Shown one piece after another: positions 38,986 to 46,181 of a stretch of DNA of 64,000 nt. Numbering within the stretch: the stretch's first letter is position 1; every line of letters begins with the position of its first letter. Source of the stretch: Thiomonas sp. FB-6 (GTDB taxonomy: Bacteria; Pseudomonadota; Gammaproteobacteria; Burkholderiales; Burkholderiaceae_C); contig NZ_KB898485.1 of assembly GCF_000377645.1 (NCBI RefSeq), forward strand, positions 1-64,000, written 5' to 3'. The notes under the pieces were generated by a model. It was not told the DNA's origin and ran no database searches. It saw only the letters and a list, made by a program, of their open reading frames with translations. A program made the translations under genes and the position numbers.

Positions 38986-39995
38986 AGCTCCAGCAGCGCC
39001 TGCTCCACCACCGCGCGCAGATCCCGCGAGGCCGCCGCCTGGGCCTCGCCCAGCAGGGGCTCCAGCGCGGCGCGCCCCTGCACCAGGGCCTCGCGCACCT
39101 GGGCCACCTCCCTGGGCAACTGGCGCAGCGCCTGCTCCACCGGCTGCAGCAGGTCCGCGGCCCGGGTGCCGGCCGCATCCGGCGACGGCAGCGCCTCCAG
39201 CAGCGCGGTGGCCTGCACGCACAGCGGCTCCAGATCCTGCACCACCGTGTCCAGCGCATCCCCGTGCACGCCGGGAATGAGCTCCAGGCGCTCCAGGGTC
39301 AGGCGGAAGTTCAGGCTCAGCAACTGCAGGGATTCGGCCAGGCGCCGCGCGCGCTGCAGGAATTCCCGCTCGACCTCGCCGCCCAGCGCCCCCAGCGCCT
39401 CGTGCACCTGGCCCAGGCAGGCCTGCACCTGCTCCACCCCGTTTTCGAGCCGGCGGGCCTGTTCGCCGGCGCCCTCCAGCGCCTGGGCGGACTGGCGCAA
39501 GGCCTGCAGCCGCGCCTGTCCGTCGCGCGCGGACGGCAGCGTGGGCACCAGGCGCCTCCACTCCTGTTGCACCTGCTGCAGCGAGTCCTGGGCGCTGCGC
39601 GCCGCCTGCAGCGAGCGCTCGCCCTGCTCGCGCAGGCCATCCTCGGCCTGCTGCGCGCGCAGCGCCAGGCGCTCGCGCTCCAGGCCGGCCCGGCGCATGG
39701 CCAGGCGCAGGTCGTCGAGCAGGCCGCGCCACTCCGGCGCAGCGTCGGCCACCGCCTCGCCACGCAGCACCGCGCGCACCGCCACGCGCAGCCGGGCCTG
39801 CTCGATGCGCAGGCTCAGGCTCAGGAACAGCGCGGCCAGCAGCAGCAGCACGCCGCCTCCGAGCACGGCGGGAGCCGTGGGCAAGGCGCCGCCCGCATGC
39901 GGCGCCAGCAGGCCCTGCAGCCACCAGATGCCGGGCAGCCACGCGCAGCACAGCAGGCACATCGCGACGATGGCTCGGGTCGGTGTGATTCTCAC
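38982..39995 (-). CDS. Membrane coiled-coil protein with a degenerate chemoreceptor (MCP) tip
   Basis: 337 residues. Two membrane helices (about 9-28 and 43-62) flank only ~14 periplasmic residues, so there is no sensor domain. A long cytoplasmic coiled coil follows. Residues ~219-262 (AESLQLLSLNFRLTLERLEL, then IPGVHGDALDTVVQDLEPLC) keep the spacing of the MCP hairpin tip (Q-NLLALNAAIEAAR...GFAVVA-EVR-LA) although many contact residues differ. This suggests an eroded or specialised chemoreceptor that could still bind the CheW-like partners encoded upstream. GTG start 39995 overlaps the preceding CheW-like stop (GTGA). No assignment to a known family by eye; MCP relation is inference. Confidence 0.65.
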   Translation of the reverse strand: MRITPTRAIVAMCLLCCAWLPGIWWLQGLLAPHAGGALPTAPAVLGGGVLLLLAALFLSLSLRIEQARLRVAVRAVLRGEAVADAAPEWRGLLDDLRLAMRRAGLERERLALRAQQAEDGLREQGERSLQAARSAQDSLQQVQQEWRRLVPTLPSARDGQARLQALRQSAQALEGAGEQARRLENGVEQVQACLGQVHEALGALGGEVEREFLQRARRLAESLQLLSLNFRLTLERLELIPGVHGDALDTVVQDLEPLCVQATALLEALPSPDAAGTRAADLLQPVEQALRQLPREVAQVREALVQGRAALEPLLGEAQAAASRDLRAVVEQALLEL

Positions 39996-40651
39996 GCTCG
40001 GAACTCCGGTGGCTCGGCGTCTGCGGAGCGCGCGCCGTCGGGCGCTTCCAGACAGCCCTTGCACAAGGTGGGCACATGCAGCACGGGACAGACTTCCCCG
40101 CCGGACTCCGCGGGCAGGGGCAACAGCGCCCGCACCGCGTTCCACGGCGCGGGCAGGCCGGGCTGCACCTCGATCAGGCGTTCGGGCTGCTCCTGGTGGA
40201 CCCCGCGCACCTGATCCACCAGCAAGGCCCACAGACGCGCGTCATCCTGGACCAGCAGCACGCGCGCGCCCTCGCGGCCCAGGCTCGGGCGCCGCCCCAT
40301 CGCGGCACCGCAGTCCAGCACCGGCAGCACGCGCTGCTGCCAGGCGATGACCCCGGGCCACACGCGGTGCCGCCGCCCGGGCAGCTGCGCCAGGCTGGCG
40401 GCCAGCGCGACCTGGCGCAGCTGCCGGCTGTCCACCGCGCAGGCCTGGCCGTCGACCTCGAACAACATCCAGCTGCCGGCCAGCGCCGGGCCGAAGCCCA
40501 TGGGCGGCAGCGCCTGCCCGCCGGGGCCTGCAGGCTGCGCACGCCCCGCCGGAGCAGCTGCGCGCACGGCCTGCCAGGAGGCGGGCGCCTCCAGCGGCGC
40601 GGCCTCCGACGGAATCTTGACGCTTTGGTCGCGCTGCATGGGGTCTTTCAT
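39992..40651 (-). CDS. CheW-like protein
   Basis: 219 residues. After ~55 variable residues, a CheW fold is recognisable: GSWMLFEVDGQACAVDSRQL, PGVIAWQQRVLPVLDCGAAM, then ARVLLVQDDARLWALLVDQV with RGVH, and PWNAVRALLPL...CPVLHVPTL. CheW couples receptors to CheA in chemosensory arrays. A Cys-rich end (CPVLHVPTLCKGC) is unusual. It is coupled by ATGA to the HPt/CheW fusion upstream and by GTGA to the MCP-like gene downstream. No CheA with a kinase domain is in the window. Confidence 0.78.
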   Translation of the reverse strand: MKDPMQRDQSVKIPSEAAPLEAPASWQAVRAAAPAGRAQPAGPGGQALPPMGFGPALAGSWMLFEVDGQACAVDSRQLRQVALAASLAQLPGRRHRVWPGVIAWQQRVLPVLDCGAAMGRRPSLGREGARVLLVQDDARLWALLVDQVRGVHQEQPERLIEVQPGLPAPWNAVRALLPLPAESGGEVCPVLHVPTLCKGCLEAPDGARSADAEPPEFRA

Positions 40652-42342
40652 GATCCCCCCTGTTCCGGCGCAGCGCATGCATCGGGCTCGCGCGTGGCCT
40701 GAGCGCGCGCATGCACCCAGGCGACAAAGCCCGGGTCGAGCAGCAGCGCCAGCTCGCAAGCCCCGGGCTGCAGCCCGGGGACCTGGGCCGGCTCGCTCGA
40801 CACCGCCGCGGCGGCCACGCCCAGCGGCCCGCCGAGCACGGCGGGAAGTCCCCAGAAATGCAGCGCCTGCTGCTGCAGCACCTGCTGCACGCGCAGCGCG
40901 TAGCAGACCTGCGCGTCGCGCAGCAGCAGGTATTCGTCGGGGGCCTCCGGCTCCTGCACACCCCAGCATGCCTCCAGGGCCACCTCGGGCAGCGCGCCAT
41001 GCTCGGTCAGCACCAGCGTGTCGCCCCGCGGCAGGTGCAACAGACGCGCCGGCGCCTGGACCTGGCCGATCACCTGGTCGGCCGGCAGCGCCAGGGTCCA
41101 GGACCCCAGCCGTGCCAGGCGCACCTGCAGCACGCCGTGCCAGTTCGACGCCGCGGCCGCGGACGGCGTGTCCTCCAGCGCAATCGGCGCCTGCGCGCCT
41201 GACGCCCGGCCGGCGGCCGCGAACGCGGCGGCCTGTCTGGCAAGAGCCTGCGCGCTTTGCTCCCGCTCTTCGCGCAGCGCCTGCGCGACCTGGGAGGCCG
41301 TCTCCGCTGCCGCCTCCGAGACCGCCTCCGAGACCGCCTGGGACACCGCCTGGGACACCGCCTGGGAGGCGGCCTGGGAGGCCGCCTCCGAAGCCGCCTC
41401 CGAAGCTGCCTGCGACGCCGCTCCCCATGCCGCTCGGGAGGCCGCCTCGCAAGCCGCCTGGGACGCCAGCGAGCGCGCCTGCTCGGAGGCCGCGGCCAGC
41501 GCCTGGGACAGGGTGTCGCGCAAGCCCTCCCAGCCATGCGCCTGGCCGCGCAACAGCTCGTTGGTCTGCGCCAGGCTCTCCCGCAAGGGCTCCACGGCCT
41601 GCCGCAGGCACTGCGCCACCTCCTGCGCGTCCCAGGCCGGCGCGAGCCCGAGCGCCCGAGCTTCGAGCGGCGGCTGCGCTTCGGGCAACGGTTCCGCTTC
41701 GAACAACGACTCCGGCTCCGCCTCGGGTACCGGGCCCGCCTCGGACAACGGCCCTGCTTCGGAGAACGCCTCCGCCTCGGGCACCGGCTCCGCCTCGGGC
41801 ACCGGCTCCGCCCCGGGCTCCAGCTCCGCCAAGGGCACGGGCTGCGCGTCGACGACCCCCTGCGTGCCTCCCGGGGGCTCGGTCGTCTGCACGGCCGCGG
41901 GCCCGGCCTCGCCTGGACCTGCCTGCTCCGGTGCCGGTGCCGCTGCCGGTGCCGCCACCAGGTTCAGGCGCGAACGGGCGGCGCTGACGCCGATGCCCCG
42001 CGCGGGGGGCGCCTCGCGCAGGAAATCCTCCAGCACCTCGTGCAGCCCACGGACCAGGCGTTGCACGCGGCCGCACTCGGAGCCGGCCTGCGCGCCCAGG
42101 CGGGGCAATTGCACCAGCAACTCGCCCTCGAGTTCGCGGCAGGCGCTGGACAGGGGGTCCAGGCCGAGGAACTCGGCTCCGATGCGAATGCCCCGCAGGG
42201 CCTCGGCGGCGGCTCCCAGCGCCTGCTGATCGCGCCGGTCGCAGGCTTCCCGCACCGCGTCGTCGAACAGCGCCAGGAACTCGCGCGCATCGAGCCCGAA
42301 GGCCGCGCGCAGTTCACTGGGACTGGCTTGGGCGAGGTTCAT
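40648..42342 (-). CDS. HPt-like / low-complexity / CheW-like fusion protein without kinase core
   Basis: 564 residues with an architecture I do not know from a named family. Residues ~10-110 are a helical HPt-like domain; the phospho-His motif (H-x-L-K-G) reads E47-A-L-R-G, so the acceptor His is replaced by Glu. Residues ~170-228 are Pro/Glu/Ala repeats (EAEPVPEAE type). Residues ~285-355 are Ala-rich tetrapeptide repeats (AASQ, AVSQ, AASE) followed by charged helix. Residues ~400-560 resemble CheW (NWHGVLQVRLARLGSWTLAL, PADQVIGQVQAPARLLHLPR, ...YALRVQQVLQQQALHFWGLP, LALLLDPGFV). It looks like CheA reduced to P1-like and P5-like ends, with the dimerisation and ATPase domains absent. Coupled to the CheW-like gene by ATGA; 36 bp behind the GGDEF gene. 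Confidence 0.75.
   Translation of the reverse strand: MNLAQASPSELRAAFGLDAREFLALFDDAVREACDRRDQQALGAAAEALRGIRIGAEFLGLDPLSSACRELEGELLVQLPRLGAQAGSECGRVQRLVRGLHEVLEDFLREAPPARGIGVSAARSRLNLVAAPAAAPAPEQAGPGEAGPAAVQTTEPPGGTQGVVDAQPVPLAELEPGAEPVPEAEPVPEAEAFSEAGPLSEAGPVPEAEPESLFEAEPLPEAQPPLEARALGLAPAWDAQEVAQCLRQAVEPLRESLAQTNELLRGQAHGWEGLRDTLSQALAAASEQARSLASQAACEAASRAAWGAASQAASEAASEAASQAASQAVSQAVSQAVSEAVSEAAAETASQVAQALREEREQSAQALARQAAAFAAAGRASGAQAPIALEDTPSAAAASNWHGVLQVRLARLGSWTLALPADQVIGQVQAPARLLHLPRGDTLVLTEHGALPEVALEACWGVQEPEAPDEYLLLRDAQVCYALRVQQVLQQQALHFWGLPAVLGGPLGVAAAAVSSEPAQVPGLQPGACELALLLDPGFVAWVHARAQATREPDACAAPEQGGS
41293..41448. repeat. 12-bp-period coding repeat in the HPt/CheW fusion
   Basis: About a dozen imperfect 12-bp units (GCCTCCGAGACC / GCCTGGGACACC types) encode Ala-x-Ser-x tetrapeptides at residues ~299-350. 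Neighbouring units are identical or nearly so, suggesting recent expansion. A second repeat block (~41668-41817) encodes Pro-Glu-Ala-rich units. Confidence 0.8.
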
Positions 42343-42378
42343 GCCAGGAGTTCCGGACGGGCGAGGATCCCCACGGCC

Positions 42379-43296
42379 TCAGACGGCGACGGGCCGGCAG
42401 GCGCCCGCGCGCTTGGCGGCGTACAGGCGCGAGTCGGCCTCGCCCAGGGTCTGGCCCAGGGATTTGTGCGCATCCAGCGCTGCCACGCCCGCCGAGAAGG
42501 CCGCGAACAGGTCCCGCCCGCCGGCCTGAACCAGCGGCTTCTCGGCGATGCCGAGGCGCAGGCGCTCGATCACGCCGCGCGCCTCCTGCTCGCTGGCCTG
42601 CGGCAGGCACAGCACGAATTCGTCGCCACCGTAGCGAAACGCTGCGTCGTAGCTGCGCAGACGCGCGCTCAGCGCGCCGGCGAAGGCCGCCAGATAGCGG
42701 TCACCGACCAGATGCCCGAACTCGTCGTTGACCGGCTTGAACTGGTCCAGGTCGAGCAGCACGACGCAGCAGTGATCGCCCTGGCGGCGCAGGCGGCTGA
42801 GTTCGGCCTGCAGGCGCTGCAGCAAGGCACGCCGGCCCGGCAGGCCGGTCAAGGGGTCCAGCCAGGCCTGCTGCGCCGCCCAGTCGGATTCCAGGTCCGC
42901 CACGCGCATGAGCAGGCCCAGGCCTTCGCGCACCAGCGTGCGCGCCGGGATCGCCCCCGCGCTCATGCGCTGCAGGGCGTGCGCCTGTTGCAGCGCGTCG
43001 GCCAGCGCGGGCTGCAGCGACGAGTCGTGGCCGGCCGCCTGCAGCGCCTGGTCCAGCCCCTGCGGGACCTGCGCGGGCAAGGCCGCCGGCCGGGCCATCG
43101 CGTTCGCCTCCAGCACGCCTTCGAGCCAGTGCGACAGGCCGCGGCGCACGTGGCGCAACACGCCCGAAGGCAGTTGCAGCTCGGGCGCGCGATCCGCCGG
43201 GCCGGCCGGCCGCGCCTGCGCCGCCACCCGGCCCGGCGTCCCGGAACCGCCCACCGGGCCCGTGCCCTGAATCTCGTCGAATGCCCACGCCCCCAT
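42379..43296 (-). CDS. Diguanylate cyclase (GGDEF) at the head of the CheW-like operon
   Basis: 305 residues from ATG 43296. A helical N-terminal ~145 residues of unknown type (VLRHVRRGLSHWLEGVLEAN) precede an intact GGDEF domain: DPLTGLPGRRALLQRL, LLDLDQFKPVNDEFGH with the metal Asp, and RYGGDEFVLC (GGDEF 223-227). An inhibitory I-site is present (R214-S-Y-D217, five residues before GGDEF). The enzyme should make c-di-GMP from two GTP. The wording LTGLPGRR is reminiscent of E. coli DgcZ. A TTG start at 43356 is excluded because it lies upstream of the sigma-54 promoter at 43330-43345. GGAGGG precedes the ATG. Confidence 0.9.
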   Translation of the reverse strand: MGAWAFDEIQGTGPVGGSGTPGRVAAQARPAGPADRAPELQLPSGVLRHVRRGLSHWLEGVLEANAMARPAALPAQVPQGLDQALQAAGHDSSLQPALADALQQAHALQRMSAGAIPARTLVREGLGLLMRVADLESDWAAQQAWLDPLTGLPGRRALLQRLQAELSRLRRQGDHCCVVLLDLDQFKPVNDEFGHLVGDRYLAAFAGALSARLRSYDAAFRYGGDEFVLCLPQASEQEARGVIERLRLGIAEKPLVQAGGRDLFAAFSAGVAALDAHKSLGQTLGEADSRLYAAKRAGACRPVAV

Positions 43297-43329
43297 GGCG
43301 TCGCCCTCCCTGTGCTTGTACTGGCCCTT

Positions 43330-43345
43330 AGCAAGCCTGATGCCA
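43330..43345 (-). promoter_or_regulatory. Sigma-54 promoter for the diguanylate cyclase / CheW-like operon
   Basis: Minus strand TGGCATCAGGCTTGCT matches TGGCACG-N4-TTGCW at 10 of 12 defined bases with exact GG/GC spacing. Start near 43319 gives a ~22-nt leader. A weaker overlapping candidate lies at 43352-43367. Confidence 0.8.
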
Positions 43346-43454
43346 GCACGGGGCAAGGCGAGGGCCGAACTGGCGTCTTCAGAGGGGAAAAGCCGGCGTG
43401 CCGGGGCCGGGCGAGCGGCCGGACTTCGAGCTGCGCGGCGCGCCGGCCCCGCGA

Positions 43455-43472
43455 GCGTCAGGGTTTTGACGC
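43455..43472. promoter_or_regulatory. FleQ-box-like inverted repeat upstream of the diguanylate cyclase operon
   Basis: GCGTCA-GGGTTT-TGACGC, 6-bp arms. It has the same GCGTCA...TGACGC arms as the fliE leader site and lies ~110-125 bp upstream of the sigma-54 promoter at 43330-43345, a normal enhancer distance, just behind flgA. Confidence 0.55.
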
Positions 43473-43485
43473 GAGATTCGAAGCC

Positions 43486-44220
43486 TCAGCGCAACAGCGC
43501 CGCGACCACGTCGCCCCGCGCGTCGACCACGCCGCTGACCACCTTGCCCGACTGGGCGTTGCGCACCAGCACGGTCTGCCCCTGGCTGCCGTCCTGCAGC
43601 GCGATGCCCAGGGCCACCAGGCGCACTCCGTCGCCTTCGGCGATCAGGGACACCGCCTGGCCGTAATGGATCAGCCGCGGCCCGGAGAGCATGGATTCGG
43701 TGAGGCTCTGGCCCGCGGCCACGCCGAAGCGCAGCACCCGGCCCTCGGCCTGCGACTCGTCCTGCAGCGCCCCCGGCGGCAAGCCGGCGCGGTCGCGCTG
43801 CAGCAGCTGCAGGTCCGCGGGCCCCAGGGTGTGCCCGGGGGAGATCGCATGCGCGGCTACCACCACCTGCTGCGGCCAGTCCACGTCGACCTGCAGGTAC
43901 ACGGACCAGCTGTGCGGCGCCTCGCAGCGCAGCTGCACGGTCTGCGGCCCGTAGGGGCTGGAGTTGCCGAAGGGCAGCGTCAGCAGATGCTGCGGCGCGC
44001 AAGCCGGGAAGCGCGCGGCCACCTCGCCGGCGTGCACGCGCACGTGCTGTGCCGCCGCCCCGGCGGGCAGATGGGCGCGCACGAACTGCTCGGCCGCATC
44101 GCTCATCGTCCGCGGGGATTCCCAGCGCGCCGCGGCGGGCGCGGCTGACGCTGCGGCGCCCGCCACGACGGCGAGCATCACGAGGGCACCGCCGGCCCTG
44201 CGAACCACGCTCGATCCCAT
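43486..44220 (-). CDS. flgA: Flagellar P-ring assembly chaperone FlgA
   Basis: 244 residues from ATG 44220. Signal peptide (MGSSVVRRAGGALVMLAVVA...ASAAPA), then a variable N-terminal domain and the SAF/ChapFlgA domain (VVVAAHAISPGHTLGPADLQ, RVLRFGVAAGQSLTESMLSG, QTVLVRNAQSGKVVSGVVDA). FlgA works in the periplasm to help FlgI form the P ring. It is divergent from flgBCDEFGHIJ and has its own sigma-54 promoter. Confidence 0.93.
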   Translation of the reverse strand: MGSSVVRRAGGALVMLAVVAGAAASAAPAAARWESPRTMSDAAEQFVRAHLPAGAAAQHVRVHAGEVAARFPACAPQHLLTLPFGNSSPYGPQTVQLRCEAPHSWSVYLQVDVDWPQQVVVAAHAISPGHTLGPADLQLLQRDRAGLPPGALQDESQAEGRVLRFGVAAGQSLTESMLSGPRLIHYGQAVSLIAEGDGVRLVALGIALQDGSQGQTVLVRNAQSGKVVSGVVDARGDVVAALLR

Positions 44221-44291
44221 CACCCTGCTCCGCCTCCCTGTTCATCGCTCCGTTCGGGGAGCGCGAGCGCCGCGCTCCTGACCGCGAGCCA

Positions 44292-44307
44292 TGCAAGCTC
44301 CGTACCA
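44292..44307 (-). promoter_or_regulatory. Sigma-54 promoter for flgA
   Basis: Minus strand TGGTACGGAGCTTGCA matches TGGCACG-N4-TTGCW with one mismatch and exact spacing. Leader of about 61 nt. Confidence 0.85.
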
Positions 44308-44375
44308 CCCGCGGGCGCGGACCTGCCTCTCCGGGCCGGGCCCGCCATGCCGCCCGCGCCCGGCACGGCGGCCGA

Positions 44376-44438
44376 GCGGCAAGGCCTTGCCGCCCGCGGC
44401 CGGGCGGCAAGGCGGGTGAAGCGACGCGATGCGCGTCG
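44376..44438. promoter_or_regulatory. Cluster of three palindromes in the flgA/flgB divergent region
   Basis: GCGGCAAGGCCTTGCCGC (44376-44393, perfect), an overlapping 10-bp stem TTGCCGCCCG-CGGC-CGGGCGGCAA (44387-44410), and CGACGCG-ATG-CGCGTCG (44422-44438). They sit between the two sigma-54 promoters, 70-150 bp upstream of each, where enhancer-binding proteins act. The rest of the 353-bp gap 44221-44573 shows no gene. Confidence 0.6.
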
Positions 44439-44516
44439 CGTCGCGGGGCCCGCGGCACCCGCCCTCCGAGGCAAAGCAGCTCCGCGGCGCCGGGCGGACG
44501 GGCCGGGCGATGCCCA

Positions 44517-44532
44517 TGGCACGGTTTCTGCT
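44517..44532 (+). promoter_or_regulatory. Sigma-54 promoter for the flgB operon
   Basis: TGGCACGGTTTCTGCT matches TGGCACG-N4-TTGCW with one mismatch and exact GG/GC spacing. It lies 42 bp before the flgB start. Confidence 0.88.
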
Positions 44533-44573
44533 TCCCCTGGGACACACGAGAGCTTCTTGCCGCCCTGCCGCCC

Positions 44574-44984
44574 ATGTCCCCGCCTTCCATCCTCGACCGC
44601 GCCTTCGCGCCGCTGCAAGATGCGCTGGACCTGCGTGCCTCGCGCCAGCAGTTGCTGGCCGCGAACATCGTCAACGCGGATACGCCGGGCTACAAGGCCG
44701 TCGACATGGATTTCGCCAAGGCGCTGCAAGGCGCGGTGTCCGGACAGAGCCCGGATCTCGCGTTGAAGACCGACCAGGCGGGACAACTGCAGACGGCCGG
44801 ATCCGGCCAGCCGGGCGCCGGCTTCGTCGGCTACCAGCAGGGCAACACCGAAAGCCTGAACGGCAACACGGTGGACATGAACCGCGAGCAATCGGAATTC
44901 GCGAAGAACTCGATCCAGTACGAATCGGACCTGAGCTTCCTGACCGAACGCATCAAGACCCTCAACTCGGCGATCACCGGCTGA
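44574..44984 (+). CDS. flgB: Proximal rod protein FlgB
   Basis: 136 residues from ATG 44574 ([20 protein letters not shown]). The rod motif [20 protein letters not shown] is intact, and the C-terminal helix ends [17 protein letters not shown]. It forms the proximal rod with FlgC, FlgF and FliE. First gene of the flg operon. Confidence 0.94.
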   Translation: MSPPSILDRAFAPLQDALDLRASRQQLLAANIVNADTPGYKAVDMDFAKALQGAVSGQSPDLALKTDQAGQLQTAGSGQPGAGFVGYQQGNTESLNGNTVDMNREQSEFAKNSIQYESDLSFLTERIKTLNSAITG

Positions 44985-45006
44985 GTTCCGTCCCAGGAGT
45001 CCCTCC

Positions 45007-45423
45007 ATGTCCCTGTTCAACGCCCTGGACGTCGCCAGCACCGGCCTGAACGCGCAGAGTTACCGGCTCAACGTGGTGGCCAGCAACCTGGCCAACGCCG
45101 ATTCGGCCACCAGTTCCAACGGCCGGCCCTACCGCGCCCGCGAGGTGGTATTCGCCGCGCAGCCCCTGAGCGCCGGCGGCGCCGCCGCCGGCGTGGACGG
45201 CGTGCAGGTGGCCGGCGTGGTGGAAAAGCCCGGGCCGATGCGCATGGTGTACCAGCCGGGCAATCCCCTGGCCGACAAGCAGGGCTACGTCGCCTACCCC
45301 AACGTCAACCCGGTGGACGAAATGGTCAACATGATCTCCGCGTCGCGCTCCTACCAGGCCGACGTGAACGTCGCCGACACCGCCAAGAACCTGTTGCTCA
45401 AGACCCTCACGCTGGGCCAGTGA
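45007..45423 (+). CDS. flgC: Proximal rod protein FlgC
   Basis: 138 residues, normal length. The N-terminal rod motif [20 protein letters not shown] and the C-terminal motif [20 protein letters not shown] are diagnostic. Ribosome site AGGAG before ATG. Follows flgB with a 22-bp gap. Confidence 0.96.
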   Translation: MSLFNALDVASTGLNAQSYRLNVVASNLANADSATSSNGRPYRAREVVFAAQPLSAGGAAAGVDGVQVAGVVEKPGPMRMVYQPGNPLADKQGYVAYPNVNPVDEMVNMISASRSYQADVNVADTAKNLLLKTLTLGQ

Positions 45424-45442
45424 ACCCCCGAGGAATTCCGTC

Positions 45443-46135
45443 ATGTCCACCTCCCCGATCGGCAGCAACCCCTTTCTCTCCTCGCTGGAATCGGCGGGCA
45501 GCTCCAGCACCTCCGGCGCCAGCGGCATGTCGGCGCTGGGCAACGCGAACACCTTCTACAACCTGCTGGTCACGCAACTGACCAACCAGGACCCGCTCAA
45601 CCCGATGAGCAACACCGACCTGTCGGCGCAACTGGCCCAGTTCAGCACCGCCAGTGGAGTGCAGGCCATGCAGCAATCCATGGCGGCGCTGACCTCGCAA
45701 CTGGCGCAGAGCCAGAGCCTGCAGGCCGCCTCGCTGGTCGGGCGCAACGTGGTGTTCGACGACAACTCGCTGAGCCTGGGCGCCAGCGGCGGCAGCGCGG
45801 GCGGCTTCACGCTGGCCAGCGGCGCGCAGGACGTGCAGGTGCAGATCAGCAACGCGGCCGGCCAGATCGTCAACACCCTGGACCTGGGCTCGATGGCCGC
45901 GGGGGTGCAGTCCTTCAACTGGAACGGCACCGACGCCTCCGGCGCGGCGGCCGCCCCGGGCAACTACAGCTTCGCGGTGCAGGCCGCCGACGCCAATGGA
46001 GCCAGCGTGGGCGCCGCCCCCTTCGGCAGCGGCCAGGTGGTGTCGGTGATGCTCAACGCGGGCTCCTCGCCGACCCTGCAGATCCAGGGCCAGAGCGGCT
46101 CGATTCCCTTGTCCGGCGTCGTCGGGGTCATGTAA
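45443..46135 (+). CDS. flgD: Hook-capping scaffold protein FlgD
   Basis: 230 residues. The N-terminal FlgD motif FYNLLVTQLTNQDPLNPMSN and LSAQLAQFSTASGVQAMQQS are clear. The C-terminal half holds a FLGD Ig-like (FnIII) domain (QVQISNAAGQIVNTLDLGSM, SFNWNGTDASGAAAAPGNYS). It caps the growing hook during assembly. Follows flgC by 19 bp. Confidence 0.95.
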   Translation: MSTSPIGSNPFLSSLESAGSSSTSGASGMSALGNANTFYNLLVTQLTNQDPLNPMSNTDLSAQLAQFSTASGVQAMQQSMAALTSQLAQSQSLQAASLVGRNVVFDDNSLSLGASGGSAGGFTLASGAQDVQVQISNAAGQIVNTLDLGSMAAGVQSFNWNGTDASGAAAAPGNYSFAVQAADANGASVGAAPFGSGQVVSVMLNAGSSPTLQIQGQSGSIPLSGVVGVM

Positions 46136-46181
46136 GACCCCCGCCCGCGCCCCTCCACCTCCACGTCCCCCACGCCGCGCC

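Noticed and set aside
42379-42800. CZB zinc-binding domain as in DgcZ for the cyclase N-terminus
   Set aside because: An H-x-x-W-like patch exists, but the Cys and the His pair of CZB are not seen in place.
43297-43356. TTG start at 43356 for the diguanylate cyclase
   Set aside because: It lies upstream of the sigma-54 promoter at 43330-43345, so the transcript would not contain it.
43352-43367. Second sigma-54-like site (CGGCCCTCGCCTTGCC) upstream of the cyclase
   Set aside because: GG/GC spacing fits but only 8 of 12 consensus bases match; the site at 43330-43345 is clearly better.
41257-44148. Long plus-strand ORF (963 codons) opposite the cyclase/CheW-like operon and flgA
   Set aside because: Low-complexity Arg/Gly/Leu product, no signature, and opposite to genes with intact motifs and promoters.
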